From Sarcomyxa edulis (lineage: Eukaryota > Basidiomycota > Agaricomycetes > Agaricales > Mycenaceae), in NCBI GenBank assembly GCA_009761415.1, contig QUOL01000011.1:620001-684000 (forward strand): DNA of 64,000 nt, in the 5' to 3' direction. Each line of letters opens with the position of its first letter. Within the stretch, counting starts at the first letter, position 1. Both the position numbers and the translations under genes were made by a program. Below the pieces are notes generated by a model. The model did not search any database. It was given only the letters and a program-made list of their open reading frames with translations, and was not told the DNA's origin. Shown here piece by piece: positions 35,758-47,304 of this stretch.

Positions 35758-37626
35758 GTACGCTGCGAGAGGTATGCCTTCGATTTTTTGACTATTTCCG
35801 AAATCTCGATTCAGATTCTGGAGAAGGCGAGTTCCTGGTCCTGGGTTGGTTCTCGACCTCGTTAAACGCCCTACACGTCGTTGAAAGCGCTCGGGTGTTC
35901 GTTGGATAGAATAGGTCGAGAAGTTGCACGAGTGAGCGTCCAGTCAGAATAATAATTTCGTCTGACATTGAATTCGTCTCTTTCCTGACTTTTCTTTCTC
36001 GCTCATCCTCCGAGTCATCATCTTCGGAGCTCGTGCATGCCTAAACGACTGCTTTTTGTCCCCAAGAAACCCTCGAAAGGAATAGCCTCTAGATTTACTA
36101 GGTCGATCAAACCTGCACAACGATGCTGCTAACCGGCCTCCCCGAACAGGCTTTTGCCTTATATCCTGGCATTTCTGGAATCTAGATGACTCTTTCATCT
36201 CTGGCAATCATCGCACTGCGATTGGGCTCGTTTTGCGTGCTTACCTTGCATGGCGGGCCGTTCGTGCAAATCAAAAAACGATCTCATCTAGGAACATCAC
36301 CATCACCAAATTCGCCTGTAGGTCCAGGACGGGTTTCTTGCGAATCCAGAGGCTATTCCGTATCTTTGAAAGACTAGTAACTCTCTAGGTCGATCTCACG
36401 AGCTATCCTATCACCTTTCTCATGGGACGCACTCCGGGAGAAGTAGCCTTCAACAAACATTTTGTCGAGCAGAGGTGTCATCTTTGCTCATACTTCCTCC
36501 AAATTTTCCAGTTTCTCTGTTAGCTGTCGTCTCCTACTCGTGGTTCACTGTATCAAAAAGGATGCCTTCTCCGTGTATACTCTTGCTCTCTATTATCTCC
36601 CTATCTACTCAAGACCGGTCTCGCGTGCTCCAAAGCATCGACATGCCAGCAGTCCACAAATTCTGCGTCTCCAACCAAAATGTTACTTTCGCCGATGTCT
36701 TTTCTTTCATTGAGCAACGTCCAGGCATCATGTCTCTCTATGGTGGACCACTTCATTTGTGATGGACCTACACGCAACTTGCTGGAAAGGACTTCGGGGG
36801 CATCATCTTTCCCGTGTTCTCCATACCTCGTTGTTCTCTTCGATAGCAGCCATGTACAACTCACCCTTCACCGTCGCAGACAATGCTAAGACGCCTAGGG
36901 CCCACTCGTACTATTTGCCTCCCTTTGCATCAGAATGCTCATCTCCTGATCAAACTGAAATTACGACCATGTTTTGTTATCGTTTTTCAGGCCAGGATGA
37001 CTGCTTCACTTTCTTTCGAGAAGCTCTCCGCGCGACGAGACTCAGACAGGCTCACGACCTTCATCTCTCTAACGACATCAGGGTCAGAGACTGCAATCGG
37101 GAAACCACATCTGCAGCTTGTGTACGAGAACCCGTCCATTTTGCATTATTTGGACGCCAAGAATGGAGTTTTCGGCGTACCACACCTGAATAAGCGAAGA
37201 CATCACCTGTTCCTACATATCAGACTACGCCAGTCTATTTCTTTCCATTGCTTAGGTATTATTCAGCTTTTCGCTCTTCGAAGACTCCGGTGGGTCTCGA
37301 AGAAACGCGCTCCTGACACGCGTCGTTGGGGTGTTTCCAGGTTGAGACTCGGCCTGTTGACGATGTTGATATCTAGTTGTTTCGTTGGACCTGATACTTA
37401 GCAAGCGTTTTATCCACTTAGGTGACTAGTAGTAGACCTGATAACGCGAGATCCCAGACACTATATCCTACTATATCGCATTTTCATCGAAATAACGCGC
37501 CTGTGACAGTTCTCGTGATCAAGTGTGACTCAATATATAAGATTGGAAATGCGGCTAAAATTTCAACCGCACGAGGTCTCACCGAAATAAAAATCACAAC
37601 AAGGTCGTCTTCCACCATCTTCCACC
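35758..37626. other. Gene-poor interval with no supported gene
   Basis: About 1.9 kb between SCO1 and the RAD16-like gene. Plus frames at 36460-36760 and 36883-37401 are open for 80-170 codons and partly protein-like (NVTFADVFSFIEQRPGIMSL), but no motif, start context or splice path supports a gene. Decayed F-box/LRR-like material is possible. Confidence 0.35.
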
Positions 37627-40600
37627 ATGGCAAGACTCACTAGACAGGCAGCCCGTCTGCTAGCATCTCCGTCTACAAATGCCACTACTCCCAGCACAGA
37701 TATATCCCCTGTCTTCAGTGCACAACCTTCTGTGCGATCAGAGACACCCAACACAGATCCAGGCTTCGATGAGGGCTTTCCAGTGGCCAAAAAGCCCATC
37801 CCAAACACTGCTAGATCCACTGCATCGAATAAGCGATCTAGGACACTCGAAAGCGACGATCTGGATTCGGACCAAGATCAACCAGCGACTAAACCAGCGG
37901 CAAAGCGAAGGCAGGTATCACGACAGGTCTACGTCGAAGTTCCTGTCAGTAAGGCCTCAAAAGGAAAGGGAAAGGCCAAGGTACGTCCCCTGAAATGTTG
38001 AATATCCGTCTTATCATGTGTTAAATGCCATCGTTTAGTCAATACCTTCACCCTCACCGCCGCCAATAAAGAACAAAGGGAAAGGGAAAGCCAAAGCACC
38101 TGCAGACGAAGACAACGAAGATGAAGACGACGTCCTTTCTGACCCTCTGGAATATGACGAAGCCGCTTCACTCCAGGAATCAGACGACAGTGGCTCTGAG
38201 TTCCTAGCTTCCTCAGACGACGAACCGTTGGAGATAGACGAAGACGACGATGAAGAGGGTGAACAAGAAGTTGTTTCCCGTGCATCCCCACGCAAGAACT
38301 ATGTGATTGAAGACGTTGACGATCATATGTCGGACATTGACGATGAAGATTTGATGATGGACGCTGCGATCCGCTTATCACTCCAGACTGCTCATATCGA
38401 CGCTGCTCAGAGTACAGGAGCTAGTTCCTCTAGACCTCGTCCCAACCTCTCTTCTAGCCCTGCTGCGGCTCTTCGTGCAGCAGCTGCCGAACGTCGTCTA
38501 GCTCAAGCGAAAGAGGAAGTCATCGATGTCGATTATCTTAGCGATTTCGACGATGCAGTTTTGTCTGATCTGTCTGACGAGCCTTTGCAAAAAGGGAAAG
38601 GAAAATCCAAGGCCAAAGGCAGTAAGAAAGTTGCCACCAAATCGAAGGCGTCCAGGGCCGTCGCCATCCGCGACACATCCAAACCAACACATATGACTGT
38701 GGCAGAACACCGCAACACTCGTCGAGAAGCTCGAAGGCTCGCTACTGCAGCCAAGAGAGCCAACAAGCAGGAGGAGCTCGCATTGATGAGGAAATTGGGT
38801 CGACGGTTGACTTATGTATGTTCTTCTGCTCTCTACGATGTTACAGACTCCTCATTGCTTTTTTTGTAGGCGGAGAAATCATCGATAGCTCTTAGGAAGC
38901 ACCATCCAGAACTCAAGGATGTGTGGGGAGACCTCGAAGAAAGTATACCTATCATTGTCCCGCAGAAAGCAGAGCAACCCGCCAATCTGAAGGTTCAACT
39001 GCTACCATTCCAGAACGAGAGTTTGTTTTGGATGAGGAAGCAAGAGCAAGGCGTTTGGAAAGGTGGAATGCTCGCGGTATGTTTCGTTTATGATCTCTGT
39101 GTTGTAATTGCAGCTGATAAACTCGTGTCTGTCAGGATGAGATGGGGTTCGTACCTTGTCCATATTGACTCCTCTATCATACTGAATGTTTCAATCTAGA
39201 ATGGGTAAAACTATCCAGATCATTGCATTGTTCGTCTCTGACTTGCAGAAGCCTAATCTCGTGGTCGCGTGCGTAGTCCTTTGACTTTCATCCTCCGTAT
39301 CTATCGCTAATTCGATACCTCTTTCTAGCCCCACTGTCGCGATCATGCAATGGCGTAATGAGATTGCCACTCATACTGCTCAGCCCGACGGTTCACCCCT
39401 CCTCAAAGTCCTCATCTGGCATGGGGCTGGACGCGACAAAGATATCAAAGAATTGAGAAAATACGACGTGGTGAGTGCTCATCTCCTTCCAGATTCGATC
39501 GTTACTTAACGACTCTTGTTGCAGGTCTTGACCACGTATGCGGTCCTCGAAAGTTGTTACAGAAAGCAAGAAAAAGGTTTCAAGAGAGGAGGGCACATGA
39601 TCAAGGAAAAATCACCGCTGCATCAGATCAAGTGGAACCGCATCGTGGTATGTTCTAGGTAGCACTACTTCATCCTGAGCCAGAAATTAACCGTCTTTCT
39701 CAATAGCTGGACGAAGCCCACAACATCAAAGAACGGTCGACCAACACGGCTAAGGCTGCTTTTGAGTTAGACAGCAATTTCAAGTGGTGTCTATCCGGAA
39801 CTCCTCTACAGGTTAGTTCGACAACCTGATCTCGGGCGTGGCATTTACTAACACTCGTCCAGAATCGTGTTGGAGAGCTATACAGTCTTGTTAGGTTCCT
39901 CGGAGGCGATCCGTTTTCTTACTACTTCTGTAAGTTTCTTGCTCTAACGTTTCTCTCTTGCATGAGATTGACTCTGTGGCTTCGTACAAAAGGCAAACAG
40001 TGCCCTTGCAAATCCCTTCATTGGCAGTTCAGCAACCACAGACATTGTGATGGTATGTTCTCATCTATTTCTTCCCTTTGAGTTACGTCTACAGCTTTAA
40101 TCGGTCCCCTATTTAGAATGTGGTCATAGTCCTATGCAACACGTACGTTCAGTCATCATTCTCAGATAAGTTTGATGGTATTGACAGTACACTTTCGTAT
40201 AGACATGTTTCTGGAACAACGAGATTCTAACCCCAATCCAGAAGAATGGAATGGCTGGGCCAGGAAAGGACGCCTTCAAGAAACTCAAGATATTGCTCGA
40301 CAGAATGATGCTACGCCGAACTAAGGTCAGTCTACTTCATCTATCACTGATTTCCGCGCTCATTTTCCGCTTTGACCCCACATAGATACAAAGGGCCGAC
40401 GATTTAGGTCTCCCTCCTCGAACCGTTATCGTCCGAAGAGACTGGTTCAGTCCCGAAGAGAAAGAGCTATATCTCTCTCTGTTCTCTGATGCGAAGAGAC
40501 AGTTCACGACCTACCTCGATCAAGGAACTGTTCTCAATAGTAAGCCCACATCTTTTCTAGGGTTTTAGCGCAAGCTCAGTTTTGCTTCTAGACTATTCCA

Positions 40601-42017
40601 ACATCTTCAGTTTGCTCACGCGGATGAGACAAATGGCCTGCCACCCTGATCTTGTGTTGAGGAGCAAGACTAATGCAAGCAAGTTCATACCGGAGTCCGA
40701 AGGAGAAGCCACTGTTTGCAGAATCTGTAATGATGTCGCAGAGGACGCCATTCAGTCCAAGTGCCGACACATTTTCGACAGAGAATGTATCAAGCAGTAT
40801 CTGGACACTGCCTTGGAGCAAAACGTGCGTTTTCACCGTTCACTCGATTCCATTTTGATTGACGATACTGATCGGTATTGACATGCACCCTTCCCCCACA
40901 TAGCCCGATTGCCCAGTATGCCATGTTCCTCTGACAATCGACTTGGAAGCCCCAGCTCTTGAATTGGAAGAAAACGTCCCCAACGCTCGTCAAGGTATCT
41001 TGGGCCGTCTCAACTTGGAAACTTGGCGATCATCTTCCAAAATCGAGGCTTTGCTCGAGGAACTGAGTAATCTGCGGATGCAAGACGCTACTACGAAGAG
41101 TCTTGTGTTCAGTCAGTTCGTCAACTTCCTTGATCTGATAGCGTACAGATTACAGAAGGCTGGCTTTAACGTGAGTTTCTACCGACTCTTGTATTCAACG
41201 AACCTTCCAACCGTGGCTTTATCTGCTAGATCTGTCGACTTGAAGGGACAATGAGTCCGCAAGCTAGAGATGCTACGATCCAGCATTTCAGTAAGCTTAT
41301 TCCAATTCTACCCTGCGTCCTTGTTCTCATCACGGTCATCTTCCAGTGAAGAATGTGGGCGTGACAGTATTCCTTGTCAGTCTCAAGGCTGGTGGTGTCG
41401 CTTTGAACTTGACCGAGGCCTCGCGTGTGTACCTCATGGATAGCTGGTGGAATCCTGCGGTGCGCATATGAAATGAAGTTCTTTTATCATATAAAAAACT
41501 CACATCTCTTCCACTCTTTTCAGGTTGAATACCGTAAGTGTTGACGTCCTACTCTTTGACTCACGTATCATGCTAAACGAACACACAGAGGCGATGGACC
41601 GTATTCATCGATTGGGACAGCATCGTCCTGTCCAGGCAATAAAGCTCGTCATCGAAGATAGTATCGAAAGTCGTATAGTCCAAGTGAGTAGATCCCATCC
41701 TAGTTCTTCTGACCTTTTCTCATGGTTTGGTTGAACAGCTGCAAGAAAAGAAGTCGGCCATGGTTGATGCAACTTTGTCTACTGACGACTCGGTACGTTC
41801 ATCGAATGTCTCTTAGTATCTTTCCCGTCTAATCTCAAGTCTCGCATCAGGCTATGGGGAGGTTGACTCCAGAAGATGTAGGTCTATGTTCACAACCCGA
41901 CAGTAATGCAATTCTGACCTCATCTCGTCCTCTAGCTTGGATTCTTATTTAGAGTAAGTTTTGTGTCCTACTACCCTGAAATCTGTAGACTGATCACGTC
42001 TATGTTTCCAGTTGTGA
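37627..42017 (+). CDS. RAD16: RAD16-like SNF2 helicase/RING ubiquitin ligase
   Basis: SWI/SNF-type ATPase for global-genome nucleotide excision repair, acting with RAD7 on undamaged-strand chromatin in yeast. About 20 exons, roughly 1,000 residues. The N-terminal 350 residues are disordered with long acidic and Lys-rich tracts ([14 protein letters not shown]). Helicase motifs: [15 protein letters not shown] (Walker A), LDEAHNIK (DEAH), [17 protein letters not shown], and motifs V-VI in [20 protein letters not shown] and [18 protein letters not shown] zinc-like insert [16 protein letters not shown] with [10 protein letters not shown] follows motif III. A C3HC4 RING ([20 protein letters not shown] ... 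CPVCHVPL) sits between helicase lobes, as in RAD16. It ends with the short exon LGFLFR and then TTGTGA. Confidence 0.94.
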
Positions 42018-42289
42018 AACACTACCTAGAAGTGTGGTTATTTATTTACGGGTCGGTGCACCTGGTCTCGATTTTATTGGTATTTTTTCCTGTATATAAT
42101 GTAAACGGATACGGCATATGTAGTCGTCGGTCTCAAGCGGGCCTGTTTGAAATTACCCCAGAGCATGTGAATTTCAATAAGCAGCTCCGTTGCCGGACCC
42201 AATGAGCACCTGGTATTTATTCATCTTCCTGTAAGCTTCGACATTTCCTTCCTTCTTCCCTTCACTATCTGAGCGTATCTCTTGTTCGC
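42018..42289. promoter_or_regulatory. Short intergenic region
   Basis: 272 bp between the RAD16-like stop and the next ATG on the same strand. It must contain both a 3' UTR and a promoter. No element is recognised. Confidence 0.35.
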
Positions 42290-44698
42290 ATGTCTTCTAA
42301 AGAATTCACTCTGGAGGAGGTGGCGAAGGTACACCGTCCCATCTAGCATCAGAGGCTTGCTAATCAGTGATATTCATAGCATTGCTCTGATGGAGACTTG
42401 GTAGCTTTTCTATTTCTCTCAAGTCTCGAACACAAGTTCACAGCCCTGACGATCTACACAGTGGATCGTCATAGACTCAAAGGTCTACAATCTCTCTAAA
42501 TTCGCCGATCTTCACCCTGGAGGAGCAAACGTGTTGTACGCCGATGCTGTAGGCGAGTAAGACATTCAATATCTTCGGGAATATTTTTTGAACCGTTTAT
42601 ATTGTGTACTTAGCCGGAAAGGATGCCACGAATGTATTTTTTGGGCTCCATCGGCATGAAGTTCTCCTCAGACCTCAATACACTCGCCTCCAAATCGGCA
42701 CTATACGAGGCCAAGAAGAGGTTATCAAACCGTTGGCTGCTGGCCAACTTTCCAAGGTTCCTTACGCGGAACCTACCTGGCTCACAGATGGATATCATTC
42801 TCCCTATTACACCGATAATCATCGACAATTCCAAAAGGCTGTTCGAACCTTCCTCATGGAGGTCGTCCAGCCTGAAGCTCTGAGGTGCGAGGACAATGGC
42901 AAAAAGATATCGCAGGAGGTCATCGACAAAATGAGGTGAGTATCTGACTCAAAATTGGCTCATAAATGACCGTGACAACTAATTAGATGCTAACAGTGAG
43001 GTGAATATCATTGCTATGCGGCTAGGACCTGGGAAACATCTCAAAGGACGGTCTCTGATGGGGGGTCTAGTCAAACCCGAAGAGTTTGATTATTTCCACG
43101 AGGTAAATTCAATCATGTCTGCAAAAATCCGAACTTATTGACCGTCCATCTTGTGAAGCTAATCATCAACACGGAAATTGCGCGGTTTGGAACCCGCGGA
43201 TTCACCGATGGCCTAATCAATGGTGGTGTCATTGGCCTCCCTCCTGTGTTGAATTATGGCTCGCCAGAGCTTCAAGCCGCCGTGGTACCCGATGTTTTAT
43301 CCGGAAAGAAGTACATCGCGTTGGCTATCAGTGAAGCGTTTGCAGGGAGTGATGTTGGTGGCTTGCAGGTAAAGTCGCGCGTACTTATCTCTGGATTGAT
43401 ATTGAGATTCTCTGTCAACACCGATATAGACAACTGCAACGAGGGATGGTGATTATTGGGTCATCACTGGCACTAAGAAGTATGTCGCTCCTCAGTAATG
43501 ACGGCTATCTTTCTTCGACTGACCATATCAAAGGTGGATCACGAACGGTACATGGGCTGACTACTTTACTACGGGATGCAAGACTGGCGAGGTGAGTCTT
43601 GAGACATACTTGCGATACATGAGCGCTGATCTTGCGATATAGAGCGGCTTCACCGTGATTCTAATACCACGTCAAGAAGGGGTCTCCACGAAAGCCATTA
43701 AAACAGCATACTCGTCTACAGCAGGCACGGCCTATGTGACCTTTGACAAGGTAAGGTATCATATATTTGTCACGTCAATGTTTCCTCGATGCTGATAATG
43801 ATAAGGTCCGTGTACCCATTTCCAACACCCTAGGCAAAGTGGGAAATGGAATGTCTGTTATTCTGACAAACTTCAATCACGAACGATGGATGGTTACCTG
43901 TACCAGCTTGGGAGCTCAACGAGTTATTGTTGAGGAGTGTCTCAAGTGCGTTGGTCATACCAAACCTCCCCATCCTTTCGCCTAAATTTCACATGTTCCC
44001 CTATACACAGGTGGTCGACGCAGCGTATAGTCTTTGGGAAACCCCTTACTTCCCAAGCAGTCATCCGCGCTAAACTGGCGAGTATGATTTCCAGAGTGGA
44101 AGCTTGTCAGAACTGGCTCGAGGCGATCACGTACCAAATGAACAACGTACGGCTGTCACTGTGGTCTAATGATCTCGTTCTTACCTGCATATCCAGATGA
44201 CATACAACGAAATGTCCAGCAAATTGGCTGGTCCAATTGGGCTGTTGAAACAGTGAGCAAAACATTTTCTGACCGTGGCAATTGTGTTCATTTTCTATAT
44301 TATTCCATAGGTTTGTGTCACGGGCAGGTCGTGAAACTGCTGAAGGTAACAGCATACCTGATTTATCCCGATTATACATTCTTACCTATGTTCTCGCCAT
44401 CGTAGATTCCACTCAAGTATTCGGTGGAAGAGCATTGACAACTACTGGTATGGGTAAACTTATCGAAAATGTAAGTGCAAGCACTGCCATCAGCGTTAGG
44501 AAGCTAAACAATTCACCGTCCACTTCTGGATAGTATCATCGAACATCAGGATTCGACGCCAGTGAGATTCTTTGCCCCTTCATCGTTTACCCTATCTCTA
44601 ACTAACACATGGACAGTCCTGGCTGGAGCCGAAGACGTCCTCGCCGATTTGGGTGTACGTCAGGCTATGAAGAAAATGCCACGAAACGCACGGTTGTA
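42290..44698 (+). CDS. Cytochrome b5 / acyl-CoA dehydrogenase fusion
   Basis: Flavoenzyme predicted to oxidise an acyl-CoA, with a heme domain fused in front. Start ATG 42290 (MSSKEFTLEEVAK). The b5 domain has HCSDGDL joined to WIVIDSKVYNLSKFADLHPGG, including the HPGG heme ligand, and a second His region GLHRHE. The dehydrogenase part runs from TDGYHSPYYTDNHRQFQKAV through IINTEIARFGTRGF, YGSPELQAAVVPDVLSGKKY, the signature AISEAFAGSDVGGL, DYWVITGTKKWITNG, HERWMVTCTSLGAQR, FGKPLTSQAVIRAKLA, VFGGRALTTTGMGKLIE and YHRTSGFDAILAG. It ends MKKMPRNARL. The dual architecture is known in fungi, and the substrate chain length cannot be told. About 14 exons. Confidence 0.9.
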
Positions 44699-44877
44699 AA
44701 ATCGTCTATCAATCGTCTATCAAAGTCTCGTATACAGTTCATATACTCGTACATCGGGATTATCCTTCTTTTTTTTATCTTTTTTTCTGTCCGTCTCGTT
44801 AGCTACGTTTCAAGGTTCGAGGATCAGCATATGTACTATTATCCATTCGGGCAAAATCCAGATCATATACCAATCGT
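44699..44877. other. Convergent 3' region
   Basis: Between the dehydrogenase stop on plus and the stop of the surface-protein gene on minus. Contains a T-rich tract at 44768-44788. Confidence 0.35.
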
Positions 44878-45783
44878 TCAGAATGCAAACCAGATGATGA
44901 GTCCGCCGTATAACATGTACATGTATATAGCGTCAATCGTTGATCCCATTGAGTTCAATCCCAGTGCGCCATTGGTAGTGGTACTAGCACCAGCGGCGCT
45001 GCTAGAAGCAGTGCGAGTAGAAGCACTCGTGACGCTCAATTGAACACTTGGGAAGACCGAAGACTGCGAAGCTGCAGGAGAGGTCGTCGTGGATGACAGT
45101 GAAGTGACAGTGGTTGACCTATTCGACGTGGAAGCAGAAGAGGTCGTCGTAATCGATTCAGGAGGAGGAGTAGGAAGAAGTGTGCTTTGTGAGATATGGC
45201 TCGTCGATACAGATGGAGGGGAAGTAGATATCGAGGATGATACTGACCTCGACGAAGAGGTAGCTGAGCTTGCCGAGCCACTCGAGCTAATTGGCTGGCC
45301 AGGGATGAAACGGTTCGCATCCTGACCAGGGAACGTGAGTTTGGGGACTGGTTCCCCGACGTCAGCGCATGCTACGAATAGGTCTGTGATCATCATTGAT
45401 AAGTTATCAGAATCCATAAACAGACGGCAGATACGTCTATTACCCACCATCGACGAGTACCTGTGCTGCGGAGAAGTCGGTGACGCCGAGACCATTGCCC
45501 ACACACTGCAGGCAGTTGAAATATCCGTTATCAAAATCACTGGTGCAGCATGCTGAAGGTGTGCACCCTCCCTACATTTACCGTCAGAGTTGACTGGCGG
45601 GGCAAGAAATTTGTCAAGTTCACTCACATTATCGATCTGCACCTGGACTGGATTGCATAAGGACGCGCACTGTGCTGGTATATTGGTAGTGCTTTGTCGA
45701 GGTAGATTGACTAGACCAAATGCTTGATCGAGACTGACAAGATAGCCCACCACGACAAAGCCAAGAAGTGCGGTGAACCCCAT
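44878..45783 (-). CDS. Secreted Cys-rich, Ser/Thr-rich surface protein
   Basis: Unrecognised extracellular protein. Starts MGFTALLGFVVVGYLVSLDQAFG, a signal sequence. Splicing two short introns gives a compact Cys-rich domain: CASLCNPVQVQIDN, then GGCTPSACCTSDFDNGYFNC, LQCVGNGLGVTDF and LFVACADVG (about ten Cys in 80 residues). The unspliced frame is also open but destroys this spacing. After GQDANRFIPGQP comes a Ser/Thr-rich stalk of about 130 residues, expected to be O-mannosylated, and a C-terminal hydrophobic segment (AIYMYMLYGGLIIWFAF). It is probably GPI- or membrane-anchored at the wall. Role unknown. Confidence 0.65.
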   Translation of the reverse strand: MGFTALLGFVVVGYLVSLDQAFGLVNLPRQSTTNIPAQCASLCNPVQVQIDNVSELDKFLAPPVNSDGKCREGAHLQHAAPVILITDISTACSVWAMVSASPTSPQHRYSSMVGNRRICRLFMDSDNLSMMITDLFVACADVGEPVPKLTFPGQDANRFIPGQPISSSGSASSATSSSRSVSSSISTSPPSVSTSHISQSTLLPTPPPESITTTSSASTSNRSTTVTSLSSTTTSPAASQSSVFPSVQLSVTSASTRTASSSAAGASTTTNGALGLNSMGSTIDAIYMYMLYGGLIIWFAF

Positions 45784-46152
45784 GAGTGGTAGACGAAGAG
45801 TACCAGCGATTCTGGATCTTGAAGGAGGACGATTTCAAGAGGAACAAGAAGTATCGAACCATTTCGAAACGCCTTATATGCTGGTAAATCAGCGCCCTTT
45901 TGAACGTGGAAAACAGGACCAAGGTGGCTGTCTGGTCAGCGTCAATTCGAGACTTCGAAGAACAACTGTCAAGAACATGATGATTAGTACGTTTACGGTA
46001 TTCGTCCTAGTCCACGAAGAGAAAGTTATAGAGAGAGTGATTGTACTGCCTTGTACCGTACATGAGCGTTATAGAGCAAGATCGGTGCCGCGGCGTCCGA
46101 ATTCGAAGTACTAATCTGTCTCTTTCTCTCATCTTGCTCAAGCAGATACTCG
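45784..46152. promoter_or_regulatory. Divergent region, surface protein / TAD2
   Basis: 369 bp between two divergent ATGs, with no other gene. Confidence 0.4.
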
Positions 46153-46948
<796 letters not shown>

Positions 46949-47304
46949 AGGGGGGGGCAGCAACACGTTCGAGGGTACACCTAAACCTGGCTCTGCGATA
47001 ACTTCCGAGTCTCTCATCTCTATCTCTGGAGTGTGTGACATCCACACGCTAAACGACCCTCAACCATGGTAATGGCTCGCTGAGTACGAGCAATGTGGCT
47101 TTCGGCTCTTCGTCTTTCGTGCGAAATACGACACGCTACCTACGGCTTCTGGTTCGACGACTCGCCATGACCTTAACAAGTACAACGATGTTGACGCCTG
47201 GAATAGTCACAGTGCGGATCGTGGCTCCGAGCCTGAGCTCCATGTAAATACATTTCGTTTAACCATATTGCTCAAACTAGTATCCGATTATCAGGTCACA
47301 CTTA
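46949..47304. other. Convergent region, TAD2 / prolyl oligopeptidase
   Basis: 356 bp with a G-run (46951-46957). No gene is seen. Confidence 0.4.

Noticed and set aside
36883..37401. Possible gene of 172 codons
   Set aside because: The translation has no recognisable fold or start context and overlaps another equally long frame.
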